From the NCBI GenBank assembly GCA_020029455.1, contig JAIBJH010000005.1, positions 1 through 27,358 of the forward strand: a stretch of 27,358 bases of DNA. Direction: 5' to 3'. Every line of letters begins with the position of its first letter. Position 1 is the stretch's first letter. The position numbers were made by a program, and so were the translations under genes. Shown in pieces: positions 17,019 through 24,279 of this stretch. The notes under the pieces were generated by a model. That model was not told the DNA's origin. It saw nothing but the letters and a program-made list of their open reading frames with translations, and searched no databases. The DNA comes from Hyphomicrobiales bacterium (lineage in GTDB: Bacteria; Pseudomonadota; Alphaproteobacteria; Rhizobiales; Aestuariivirgaceae).

Positions 17019-17512
17019 TGTCTCTTTCCGAGGTGAATGCCATGGGTGCGGAGAACTTTGTTGCGGCGTTCGGCGATGTCGCCGAGCATTCACCCTGGGT
17101 GGCTGCTGAGGCGGCAAATAAGCGCCCCTTTGCTAGCCGCGAAGCCATGATCGAAGCATTTACATCAGTGACAATGAAGGCCAGCCATGATGCACAATTG
17201 GCACTGATCCGCGCCCATCCTGATCTGGCAACACGCGCGAAGCTTACAGACGACTCCAACCGCGAGCAAAAGGGCGCGGGGCTCGATACATTGACGGTGC
17301 CGGAGTTTACTCGCTTCACAGAGTTGAACGATGCCTACAAGAAACGCTTTGGCATTCCCTTCATCTTCGCCGTGAAGGGCGCAACCAAGCACCAGATCCT
17401 CGCAAGCTTCGAAGAGCGCATCGGCAAGGGCAAGGATGAGGAGTTCACGACGGCACTGGCGCAGGTCTGCCGCATCTTCCGCTTCCGCATCGAAGACCGG
17501 GTGAGCCCATGA
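17015..17512 (+). CDS. uraD: OHCU decarboxylase
   Basis: A 165-residue cytoplasmic enzyme that decarboxylates 2-oxo-4-hydroxy-4-carboxy-5-ureidoimidazoline to (S)-allantoin. It shows the catalytic His68 in the RAHPDLA block, the SNREQKGAGL block (81-90) and the KKRFGIPFIFAVKG block near 112-125, all typical of the family. The start chosen is ATG 17015, overlapping the puuD stop; ATG 17018 is one codon later and equally possible. Together with PuuD and UraH it completes urate to allantoin. The stop overlaps the guaD start. Confidence 0.95.
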   Translation: MMSLSEVNAMGAENFVAAFGDVAEHSPWVAAEAANKRPFASREAMIEAFTSVTMKASHDAQLALIRAHPDLATRAKLTDDSNREQKGAGLDTLTVPEFTRFTELNDAYKKRFGIPFIFAVKGATKHQILASFEERIGKGKDEEFTTALAQVCRIFRFRIEDRVSP

Positions 17513-18798
17513 CTTTGGTGATCCGCGGGCAGGTTATCAGCTTCGCTTCAGATGGCGCGGTTCTGCATGAACCGAAGGGTGCTGTCTTGGTTGGCGGTAA
17601 CGGCCACATTGAGTGGGTAGGACCCGCGAATGCCATTCCAGCACATGCAATGTCTGCGACCATGCATGACTATGGCGACAAGCTCGTGATGCCGGGGCTG
17701 ATCGATGCCCATATTCATTTTCCGCAATATCGGATGCTGGCCGCACCCGGAAGGGATTTGCTCGATTGGCTGAGCCGTTTCACCTTTCCGGAGGAAGCAC
17801 GCTATTCCGATCACGCCTATGCCGCAGTGAAAGCAGAAATCTTCCTCGACCGTTTGCTTGCCCATGGCACCACGACGGCCCTCACTTTCTGCTCGGTGCA
17901 CAAGGCCTGTGCCGATGCGCTCTTTGCGGCTGCGGAGAGACGCAACATGGCGCTCATCACCGGCAAGACCATGATGGACCGCAATGCGATTCCCGCAGTG
18001 CAGGATGATCCGGAGACAGGTGCGCGTGAGAGCGAGGAACTCTATAAGTCATGGCATAGCAAGGGCAGGCTCCGCTATGCGGTCACCCCTCGCTTTGCCG
18101 TCACTTCGTCGGAGGAACAATTGCGCCTCTCCGGCGAGTTGCTGAAATCGCTGGATGGCGCATTGATACAAACCCATATCTCGGAGAGCGCCAGAGAGAT
18201 TGCCATGGTGAAGACGCTTTTCCCGAACGCCAAGGATTACACGGACGTCTATGACCAATTCGGTCTGTTGAGCGAGCGCAGCCTCCTTGCCCATGGAATT
18301 CACTTGTCAGAGCGCGAATGTCAGCGCCTGTCCGAAACGGGCTCGACAGTTGTCCACTGCGCCACCTCGAACACCTTCCTGGGTTCAGGCCTCATGTCCA
18401 TGACGCATCTGCAGAAAGCGGAGCGCCCCATACATATCGGCGTGGGGACCGATGTGGGCGGCGGCACCAGTTATTCCATGCTGGCAACACTGGGTGAAAC
18501 CTACAAGGTGCAGATGCTCGGCGGCTACAAACCAACAGCTGCCGAACTTTTCCGCATGGCAACCATTGGCAATGCGCAGCGCCTGCACATCGAGGATGAG
18601 ACAGGTTCGCTCTCGGTTGGAAAATTCGCCGACATCGCTGTGATTGATCCGGAGGCAACGCCGGTGCTGAAGAGTCGCCACGAACTATCGCAATCGCTGG
18701 AGGATATTCTTTTCTCTCTCATCATCCTTGGAGATGATCGCGCCATTGCCGCAACCTATGTGGCCGGCAATCGGCTGCACCAAAAGGAAGCCGCATGA
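17509..18798 (+). CDS. guaD: Guanine deaminase
   Basis: Amidohydrolase of 429 residues converting guanine to xanthine and ammonia, feeding XdhAB. Zinc ligands are His68 and His70 (DAHIHFPQ), His223 (THISES), His262 (LAHGIHL) and Asp315 (GTDVGGG); Glu226 is the likely proton shuttle. The PGLIDAHIHFPQ and GTDVGGGTSYSML blocks separate guanine deaminases from related chlorohydrolases. The length is normal. The gene is joined by 4-base ATGA overlaps to uraD before it and the glycerate kinase gene after it. Confidence 0.95.
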   Translation: MTLVIRGQVISFASDGAVLHEPKGAVLVGGNGHIEWVGPANAIPAHAMSATMHDYGDKLVMPGLIDAHIHFPQYRMLAAPGRDLLDWLSRFTFPEEARYSDHAYAAVKAEIFLDRLLAHGTTTALTFCSVHKACADALFAAAERRNMALITGKTMMDRNAIPAVQDDPETGARESEELYKSWHSKGRLRYAVTPRFAVTSSEEQLRLSGELLKSLDGALIQTHISESAREIAMVKTLFPNAKDYTDVYDQFGLLSERSLLAHGIHLSERECQRLSETGSTVVHCATSNTFLGSGLMSMTHLQKAERPIHIGVGTDVGGGTSYSMLATLGETYKVQMLGGYKPTAAELFRMATIGNAQRLHIEDETGSLSVGKFADIAVIDPEATPVLKSRHELSQSLEDILFSLIILGDDRAIAATYVAGNRLHQKEAA

Positions 18799-20051
18799 CG
18801 GAACGCGAGCTTCTGCGCGCCATGTTTGACGCTGCAGTGGCGGCAGCTTTGCCGCGGCATTCAGTGCCGCTCCACATGCCGAAACCGCCCAAGGGCCGCA
18901 CCATTGTCGTGGGCGCAGGAAAAGCGTCCGCGGCCATGGCGAAAGCCTTCGAGGATCATTGGCCCCATCCGCTCGAAGGTCTTGTTGTCACCCGCTATGG
19001 CCATGCGGTTCCTTGCAAGAAAATCAGGATCATCGAAGCGGCCCATCCCGTACCCGATGCGGCTGGTGCCGCTGCTGCTGCCGACATGCTCAAACTCATG
19101 CAAGGGCTGACCGCCGATGATCTTGTTGTGGCGCTGGTTTCAGGCGGCGCATCAGCATTATTGAGCCTGCCTGCCCAAGGCATCATCGCAGAAGAAAAAC
19201 GCGCGGTGAACAAGGCGCTGCTCGCCTGCGGCGCACCCATTGCCGAGATGAACTGCGTGCGAAAGCACCTTTCCACCATCAAGGGCGGAAGGCTTGCCGC
19301 CGCGGCCTTTCCGGCAAGAGTGGAAACGCTGGTAGTCTCCGATGTCCCTGGAGACGATATATCTGCTGTGGGTTCCGGGCCTACGGTTGCAGACCCCACC
19401 ACATTTGCCGATGCCCTCGCCATTGTTGAACGTTATCGTCTCGACCTCCCAACATCAGTCATGACGCGCTTGAAATCCGCCAATGATGAAACACCAAAAC
19501 CCGGTGATCCGCGCCTTGCAGCAGCAACCGCGCATCTGATCGCCTCGCCGCAGCAATCTTTGGAAGCAGCAGCAGCTATCGCAAAGAAGAATGGCTTTAC
19601 ACCCCTGATTTTGGGCGATGCCATAGAAGGCGAAGCAAAAGACATCGGCATCGCCATGGCAGGCATCGCGCTACAGACGCGTCGTTTCGGCCAGCCCGCG
19701 AAGCCTCCTTGTGCCATCATTTCCGGCGGCGAAACCACCGTGACGCTCAAAGGCAATGGCGTGGGCGGGCGCAATGTGGAGTTTCTCCTGTCACTTGCTG
19801 TCAAGCTGAATGGCGCTGCAGGCATTCATGCTCTTGCCGCCGATACCGATGGCGTTGACGGCGCAGCCGAAGTGGCAGGTGCCTTGATCGCGCCCGATAC
19901 GCTGGAGCGGGCGCGGAAACTTGGTCTCGATGCTCGCGCCATGCTGGAAAACAACGACGCACACACTTTCTTTGCCAAGCTCGGCGATCAGCTGGTGACG
20001 GGGCCAACGCTCACCAATGTGAACGATATCCGCATCATTCTGGTGGCATGA
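18795..20051 (+). CDS. Glycerate kinase, DUF4147/MOFRL type (GckA/TtuD-like)
   Basis: A 418-residue class II glycerate kinase that phosphorylates D-glycerate, in known bacterial members to 2-phosphoglycerate. The N-terminal DUF4147 domain has VVGAGKASAAMAKA at 38-51 with Lys43, VSGGASALLSLP near 115-126 and SDVPGDDISAVGSGPTV near 182-198. The C-terminal MOFRL domain has ISGGETTVTLKGNGVGGRNVEF near 309-330 and AADTDGVDG near 348-356. Older annotations call such genes hydroxypyruvate reductase (ttuD). It is coupled to guaD by an ATGA overlap and ends the purine block, which supports a role in moving ureide-derived glycerate into glycolysis. Confidence 0.9.
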   Translation: MTERELLRAMFDAAVAAALPRHSVPLHMPKPPKGRTIVVGAGKASAAMAKAFEDHWPHPLEGLVVTRYGHAVPCKKIRIIEAAHPVPDAAGAAAAADMLKLMQGLTADDLVVALVSGGASALLSLPAQGIIAEEKRAVNKALLACGAPIAEMNCVRKHLSTIKGGRLAAAAFPARVETLVVSDVPGDDISAVGSGPTVADPTTFADALAIVERYRLDLPTSVMTRLKSANDETPKPGDPRLAAATAHLIASPQQSLEAAAAIAKKNGFTPLILGDAIEGEAKDIGIAMAGIALQTRRFGQPAKPPCAIISGGETTVTLKGNGVGGRNVEFLLSLAVKLNGAAGIHALAADTDGVDGAAEVAGALIAPDTLERARKLGLDARAMLENNDAHTFFAKLGDQLVTGPTLTNVNDIRIILVA

Positions 20052-20069
20052 TTTTCGTTGCCCCATTCT

Positions 20070-20090
20070 GGCTCTGGCGATAGAGCCTTT
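20070..20090 (+). promoter_or_regulatory. Hairpin just upstream of dapB
   Basis: GGCTCT at 20070-20075 pairs perfectly with AGAGCC at 20082-20087 across a 6-base loop and is followed by TTT. It ends 6 bases before the dapB ATG. It could be a weak terminator for the purine block, or a structure that covers the dapB ribosome binding region. The short stem and T tract keep this tentative. Confidence 0.4.
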
Positions 20091-20093
20091 CCT

Positions 20094-20909
20094 ATGAGTA
20101 AGTCACCGATGAAACTCGCTATCGCAGGTGCCGGCGGCCGCATGGGCCGTGAACTGGGGCGCATCGTCAACGGCACACCCGGCTGTGTGCTGGCGGGAGG
20201 GCTGGAAGCCAAGGGTTCGGCCTATGTGGGCATGGATTTTGGTTCGCTGATTGCCGTGCCCAATCTGGGTATCAAGATCAGCGACAATCCCGAAGCTGTG
20301 CTCAAGGAAGTCGACGGCATCATTGATTTCACCGTTCCTGCCGCAACCCTTGATCTCATTCGCCATAGCGCAGCCATGGGCAAAGTCCATGTGATCGGCA
20401 CCACTGGCATTGACGAACTGGGTGACGCCGCCATCAGGAACGCCGGAACCCGCGCCCGTATCGTCAAGAGCGGCAATTTCAGCCTTGGTGTCAACCTGCT
20501 GCAGGCCCTGCTCAAGAAAGTTGCGAGTACATTGGGTGACGAGTTTGATGTCGAAGTGCTCGAAATGCACCATCGCCACAAGATTGACGCGCCTTCCGGC
20601 ACAGCACTGATGCTGGGCAAGGCCGTAGCGGATGGCAGGAATATTGACCTTGCCTCAAAGTCAGTTCGATCGCGCGACGGTCATACCGGTGCGCGCAAGG
20701 CCGGAGATATCGGCTTTGCCACGCTACGCGGCGGCTCCGTGGTGGGCGACCACACGGTGATCTTCGCGAGCGATGCGGAACGCCTTGAGTTCACCCACAG
20801 GGCGCAGAGCCGCGAAATGTTTGCGCGTGGCGCCGTGCGCGCCGCCCTTTGGGCCAGGGACAAGGAGCCGGGACTTTACGACATGAGCGATGTTTTGGGA
20901 TTGAAGTGA
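20094..20909 (+). CDS. dapB: 4-hydroxy-tetrahydrodipicolinate reductase
   Basis: Lysine and diaminopimelate pathway enzyme of 271 residues that reduces the DapA product using NAD(P)H. The N-terminal Rossmann motif is AGAGGRMGREL at 11-21, DFTVPAAT lies near 78-85, and the signature EMHHRHKIDAPSGTA holds His159, His160 and Lys163, the same numbering as E. coli DapB. The start chosen (ATG 20094) gives the normal length; ATG 20109 is possible. It begins 42 bases after the glycerate kinase gene and ends 1 base before gpmA. Confidence 0.95.
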   Translation: MSKSPMKLAIAGAGGRMGRELGRIVNGTPGCVLAGGLEAKGSAYVGMDFGSLIAVPNLGIKISDNPEAVLKEVDGIIDFTVPAATLDLIRHSAAMGKVHVIGTTGIDELGDAAIRNAGTRARIVKSGNFSLGVNLLQALLKKVASTLGDEFDVEVLEMHHRHKIDAPSGTALMLGKAVADGRNIDLASKSVRSRDGHTGARKAGDIGFATLRGGSVVGDHTVIFASDAERLEFTHRAQSREMFARGAVRAALWARDKEPGLYDMSDVLGLK

Positions 20910-20910
20910 A

Positions 20911-21531
20911 ATGAGTGGAACGCTGGTGCTGGTCCGTCATGGCCAGAGCGAATGGAATTTGAAGAATCTCTTCACCGGCTGGAAGGATCCGGATCTCACT
21001 GAAAAAGGAATTGCCGAAGCCCGCGCTGCCGGTCAGCGGCTCAAGGCGAAGGGCTTGAAGTTTGATATCTGTTTCACCTCGGCGCTGACCCGTGCCCAGC
21101 ATACGCTGAAACTTATTCTTGAAGAGTTGGGACAGACCGGCTTGCCAGAGACGCGCGACCAGGCCTTGAACGAGCGCGATTATGGTGAGCTCACCGGCCT
21201 CAATAAGGATGATGCCCGCCAGAAATGGGGCGAGGAGCAGGTGCACATTTGGCGCCGCTCTTACGATGTGCCGCCACCTGGTGGTGAGAGCCTCAAGGAC
21301 ACGCTCGCCCGTTCACTTCCTTATTATGTTCACATGATTCAGCCTCATGTGCTTGAGGGAAAGAGCGTGCTGGTGGCAGCCCATGGCAACTCCCTGCGCT
21401 CGCTCATCATGGCGATCGAAGGCATGACGCCTGAACAGATATTGAAGCGTGAACTCGATACTGGCGTGCCTGTGCTTTACAAGCTCAAGGCGAACTCGCG
21501 TCCATCGTCAGTCGAAGTGCTATCTACGTAG
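20911..21531 (+). CDS. gpmA: 2,3-bisphosphoglycerate-dependent phosphoglycerate mutase
   Basis: Interconverts 3- and 2-phosphoglycerate. The phosphohistidine motif LVRHGQSEWN places His10; the catalytic Glu88 (NERDYGEL) and His158 (AAHGNSLR) are present. At 206 residues it is shorter than the 250-residue E. coli enzyme, as is usual in alphaproteobacteria. The ATG lies 1 base after the dapB stop, so the pair is one operon. Its substrate is the product expected from the nearby glycerate kinase, but the dapB-gpmA pairing is common in rhizobia without purine genes, so that link may be coincidental. Confidence 0.94.
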   Translation: MSGTLVLVRHGQSEWNLKNLFTGWKDPDLTEKGIAEARAAGQRLKAKGLKFDICFTSALTRAQHTLKLILEELGQTGLPETRDQALNERDYGELTGLNKDDARQKWGEEQVHIWRRSYDVPPPGGESLKDTLARSLPYYVHMIQPHVLEGKSVLVAAHGNSLRSLIMAIEGMTPEQILKRELDTGVPVLYKLKANSRPSSVEVLST

Positions 21532-21541
21532 TTTCAGTTGG

Positions 21542-21586
21542 AAAAAGTATACGGCGGCCAAGCTGATAACTTGGCCGCCGTTCCTT
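21542..21586. terminator. Bidirectional terminator between gpmA and the small secreted protein gene
   Basis: A perfect 12-bp stem (ACGGCGGCCAAG at 21551-21562 and its complement at 21570-21581) encloses a 7-base loop. On the minus strand it is followed by a TTTTT run (AAAAA at 21542-21546 on the plus strand), a good U tract for the minus-strand gene ending at 21595. On the plus strand the tail is only TCCTT, so it works less canonically for gpmA. It sits exactly between two convergent genes. Confidence 0.82.
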
Positions 21587-21594
21587 GCACTGCA

Positions 21595-21840
21595 TTAGTT
21601 GTTCTTCTCGTCCCAGCGGCGGACGTCCTGCGGGTCCTTCGTCAGGCCATAGTGGCCAAAGAGCCAGGTATCGCCTTCGATAGCCAGGGGCTGGCTCTCA
21701 GTGGCGGAAACCGCAACGGCTGCATTCTGCGAATACTTGCCGAAATAGGTGTCGCTGTCGCGCAGGTCCTGGCTGCGTTCGGCAAGGGCCGGCGCAGAAA
21801 GGGCCACAAGGGCGGAAGCGGTGATGATAAACTTGTTCAT
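21595..21840 (-). CDS. Small exported protein of unknown function
   Basis: Encodes 81 residues. A clear Sec signal peptide (MNKFIITASALVALSAPALA) has likely cleavage after residue 20, leaving a mature protein of about 61 residues that is polar and without cysteine. It includes RSQDLRDSDTYFGKYSQNAAV and ends in DPQDVRRWDEKNN, with several aromatic residues (YFGKY, WLFGHYG). I do not recognise the family. The start is fixed by an AGGAG site 6 bases upstream; a longer start at 21858 lacks this. It is followed by a strong terminator. The signal peptide, ribosome binding site and terminator together argue that it is a real, expressed gene. Confidence 0.75.
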   Translation of the reverse strand: MNKFIITASALVALSAPALAERSQDLRDSDTYFGKYSQNAAVAVSATESQPLAIEGDTWLFGHYGLTKDPQDVRRWDEKNN

Positions 21841-21846
21841 TTTATT

Positions 21847-21851
21847 CTCCT
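21847..21851 (-). promoter_or_regulatory. Ribosome binding site of the small exported protein
   Basis: On the minus strand AGGAG lies 6 bases before the ATG at 21840. It selects this start over the in-frame codon 6 residues upstream and supports the gene being translated. Confidence 0.6.
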
Positions 21852-21967
21852 GTTTCATTGGCCGTCACGTAATCGTCGGCCGTGTCCAGGAGGTAGTGGT
21901 GGAAGTCACAGCTTCAATGATAAAATGAAACAGAACTTGTCACACTTTTGTGAGTTGAAATTTGGCC

Positions 21968-22513
21968 TCAGCCTCCCTTGCCCTTGGGCGTCAGGATCAT
22001 GATGATTTGCCGGCCTTCCGGTTTGGGCTCCAGTTCCACCTTGGCCATATCGGCCATGTCGGATTTCACCCGCAGCAGGAGCTTATAGCCCAAGTCCTGG
22101 TGATCCATCTCGCGTCCGCGGAAGCGCAGCGTAACTTTCACCTTGTCGCCTTCCTCAAAGAAGCGCCGCGCCGCCCTCATCTTCACGCCGAAGTCGTGAT
22201 CATCGATCATCGGGCGGAGCTTGATTTCCTTGATCTCGATGACGCGTTGCTTCTTGCGCGCTTCCGCCAGGCGCTTCTGTTCCTGGAATTTAAACTTGCC
22301 ATAATCAAGGATCTTGGCGACCGGCGGTTGCGCATCGGGTGAAATCTCGACGAGGTCGAGGCCGGCCTCTTCCGCCATGGTGAGCGCCTGGCGGGTTGGC
22401 ACAACGCCCACATTCGCCCCGTCGGCGGCAATGAGGCGAACTTCCCTTGAATCGATCCTGTTGTTGATCTTGTGGGCCTCTTCCTTTTGCGGTGGAGGCT
22501 GATTGCGGCTCAT
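21968..22513 (-). CDS. infC: Translation initiation factor IF-3
   Basis: Binds the 30S subunit, prevents early 50S joining and proofreads initiator tRNA and start codon. It is 181 residues from the ATG at 22513, close to the 180 of E. coli. The N-terminal domain (NNRIDSREVRLI, AEEAGLDLVEISPDAQPPVAKILDYGKFKF) and C-terminal domain (KEIKLRPMIDDHDFGVKM, FFEEGDKVKVTLRFRGREM, EGRQIIMIL) are complete. The start is uncertain. No good ribosome binding site precedes this ATG, and in-frame TTG (22540) and ATA (22534) lie just upstream; infC often uses a rare start codon. rpmI and rplT do not follow it here, unlike in many bacteria. Confidence 0.95.
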   Translation of the reverse strand: MSRNQPPPQKEEAHKINNRIDSREVRLIAADGANVGVVPTRQALTMAEEAGLDLVEISPDAQPPVAKILDYGKFKFQEQKRLAEARKKQRVIEIKEIKLRPMIDDHDFGVKMRAARRFFEEGDKVKVTLRFRGREMDHQDLGYKLLLRVKSDMADMAKVELEPKPEGRQIIMILTPKGKGG

Positions 22514-22553
22514 GCTGGGCCGGCGCGGCGGTATGCTCAAGTGCTCAAATTCT

Positions 22554-22582
22554 CCATTGTTGCACGCCGGATTCACTATAAT
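22554..22582 (+). promoter_or_regulatory. Candidate sigma-70 promoter for the alpha/beta hydrolase gene
   Basis: A perfect -10 hexamer TATAAT lies at 22577-22582 in the divergent gap between infC and the hydrolase gene, 57 bases before the hydrolase ATG. The -35 region at 17-base spacing (CCATTG, 22554-22559) is a poor match. The call rests on the -10 and on position. Confidence 0.4.
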
Positions 22583-22639
22583 TTCGAATCCAGCGCCTGT
22601 TCGATAGCAAGGTTCAGGCCCAAAAAGAAGGGCGATTCC

Positions 22640-23437
22640 ATGATGGCTGCAAGCTTTGACCCGGGGGTTCTGGGAACACGGCTGGCCTATCTGAAGGACG
22701 GCGGCGTGGAAGAGCTCGGCCCCTGCGGCTTCTTCTGGCTCGGCGGCTTCATGTCCGAAATGACCGGAACCAAGGGCGAGGCCCTGGCTCATCTCGCTCG
22801 CTCAACGAGAAGGCCATGCTTGCGCTTCGACTATTCCGGTCATGGCCAGTCCGATGGCCTCTTTTCCGAAGGCACGATCACCCTGTGGCTCGAACAAGCC
22901 ATCCACATGTTCATTGCGCACACGAAAAACAAGAGGATTGTCATCGGCTCTTCCATGGGCGGATGGCTGACGCTCCTGCTGGCCAAGAGGCTCGAAAAGG
23001 AGGACCCATCAGCCTTCCGGCGGATCGCGGGTCTCGTGCTCATTGCGCCCGCAACCGACATGACATCGGCACTCATGTGGGAACGATTCCCCGAAGAGGC
23101 AAGGCGGGCGCTCTTGGAAAGAGGCATCTGCGAAATGCCTTCGGCCTATGGCGCGCCCTATCCCATCACAGCGAAACTGATTGACGATGGAGCGCGTCAT
23201 TGCATCCTGCCGGATGGTCTTGCCCTGCCCATGCCCGTGCGCATCCTTCAGGGAACCGAGGACCTCGATGTGCCGCCGGACCACGCAGTCAGGACCATGT
23301 CGGCAATCCGCGCTGCCGACATGACGCTAACTCTCGTGAAGGGTGGCGATCATCGTCTCTCTGCGCCGCATCAGTTGCGGCTGATACAAGAGATGGTCCT
23401 TACCCTTGCTGATCGTGCCGACGGCAAGACAGTCTAG
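22640..23437 (+). CDS. Alpha/beta hydrolase, ABHD10-like
   Basis: A 265-residue serine hydrolase without a signal peptide. The predicted triad is Ser105 in GSSMGG, Asp208 in GTEDLDVP and His238 in GGDHRLS. The oxyanion region FFWLGGFMSEMTGTK (31-45) and RFDYSGHGQSDG (62-73) resemble mitochondrial ABHD10 (an acyl-protein thioesterase/glucuronide esterase), which is related to alphaproteobacterial proteins. The physiological substrate is unknown. The start chosen is ATG 22640 with AAGAAGGG upstream; ATG 22643 also fits, and the open frame further upstream lacks protein-like sequence. Its stop codon overlaps the stop of the convergent SDR gene. Confidence 0.88.
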   Translation: MMAASFDPGVLGTRLAYLKDGGVEELGPCGFFWLGGFMSEMTGTKGEALAHLARSTRRPCLRFDYSGHGQSDGLFSEGTITLWLEQAIHMFIAHTKNKRIVIGSSMGGWLTLLLAKRLEKEDPSAFRRIAGLVLIAPATDMTSALMWERFPEEARRALLERGICEMPSAYGAPYPITAKLIDDGARHCILPDGLALPMPVRILQGTEDLDVPPDHAVRTMSAIRAADMTLTLVKGGDHRLSAPHQLRLIQEMVLTLADRADGKTV

Positions 23438-24279
23438 AGCAGAGATTTCAGCCCATCCTGGTATGTGGGATAGAGAAGCTTGTAGCCGAGTTCGCTTTTG
23501 ATGCGGTTGTTGCTGACGCGTTTCGAATCCGCAAAGAAACTGCGTGCCATGGGCGAGAGTTTTGCATCTTCGAGCGGAATTTCGGGCGGCGGCTTTATGC
23601 CAAGCAATCCCGCCCCATAGGTAACAACATCCTGCGGCGGGCAAGGCTCATCATCGGCCACATTATAGGCGGTGCCGGGATTGGGCCTTGCCATGGAAGC
23701 GAGAAGCACGCCCGCAATGTCATCGACATGAATGCGGCTGAACACTTGTCCCGCCTTGATCACGCGCCGCGCCGTTCCGTCCCGCAGATTCTCAAGCGTA
23801 TTACGCCCCGGGCCATAGATGCCCGCCAGGCGGAAAATGTGGAGAGGCAGGCCGTGAGCGCGGTGTAGGGCCAGCCACTCCTGTTCCGCCGCAAGCCGTT
23901 TTCGGCCGCGCTCAGTGTTGGGTGTGAGTGCCGTCTTCTCATCCACCCAGCCGCCTGCATGATCGCCATAGACGCCGGTGGTTGAAAGATAGCCTATCCA
24001 TTGGAACTGCCTTGCTCTCCTCGCGAGTTCTGTTCCGAGCTTGTTAATGACGGGATCGCCCTGGTCGCCGGGTGGAATGGACGACACAACATGCGTTACG
24101 TTTTCTGGAAGTTTTGACAGCGTACTGAAGTCCAGGCCGAGGACGTCACACGCTTCAACATCCGCAATACCATCAGCCGATCGGCTGGTTCCGTTCACTT
24201 TCCACTCGGCGCGGTCGAGCTTTCGCGCCAGCGCCCTTGCTGAAAAACCGAAACCGAGGAAGAGTATGTACCGCTTCAT
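23434..24279 (-). CDS. Atypical SDR-family NAD(P)-dependent epimerase/dehydratase-like protein (YeeZ-like)
   Basis: A 281-residue Rossmann protein. The N-terminal nucleotide-binding motif is LGFGFSARALARKL (8-21). The mid-region YLSTTGVYGDHAGGWVDE and FRLAGIYGPGRN are typical of epimerase-like SDRs, but the usual YxxxK catalytic pair is not evident at the expected place, so it belongs with atypical SDRs of unclear activity. The start chosen (24279) overlaps the queG stop as ATGA; a start 5 codons upstream would lie inside queG. It is the last gene of the GST-queG-SDR operon. The substrate is unknown. Confidence 0.85.
   Translation of the reverse strand: MKRYILFLGFGFSARALARKLDRAEWKVNGTSRSADGIADVEACDVLGLDFSTLSKLPENVTHVVSSIPPGDQGDPVINKLGTELARRARQFQWIGYLSTTGVYGDHAGGWVDEKTALTPNTERGRKRLAAEQEWLALHRAHGLPLHIFRLAGIYGPGRNTLENLRDGTARRVIKAGQVFSRIHVDDIAGVLLASMARPNPGTAYNVADDEPCPPQDVVTYGAGLLGIKPPPEIPLEDAKLSPMARSFFADSKRVSNNRIKSELGYKLLYPTYQDGLKSLL

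Noticed and set aside
21940..21953. TCACA-N4-TGTGA palindrome between infC and the small exported gene
   Set aside because: Only a 5-bp stem, no T tract, and the half-sites are in the reverse order of a CRP/FNR site; not enough to call a terminator or operator.
21538..22002. A plus-strand frame of about 154 codons after gpmA
   Set aside because: It runs through the terminator stem and opposite the small exported protein and the end of infC. It has no ribosome binding site or family features.
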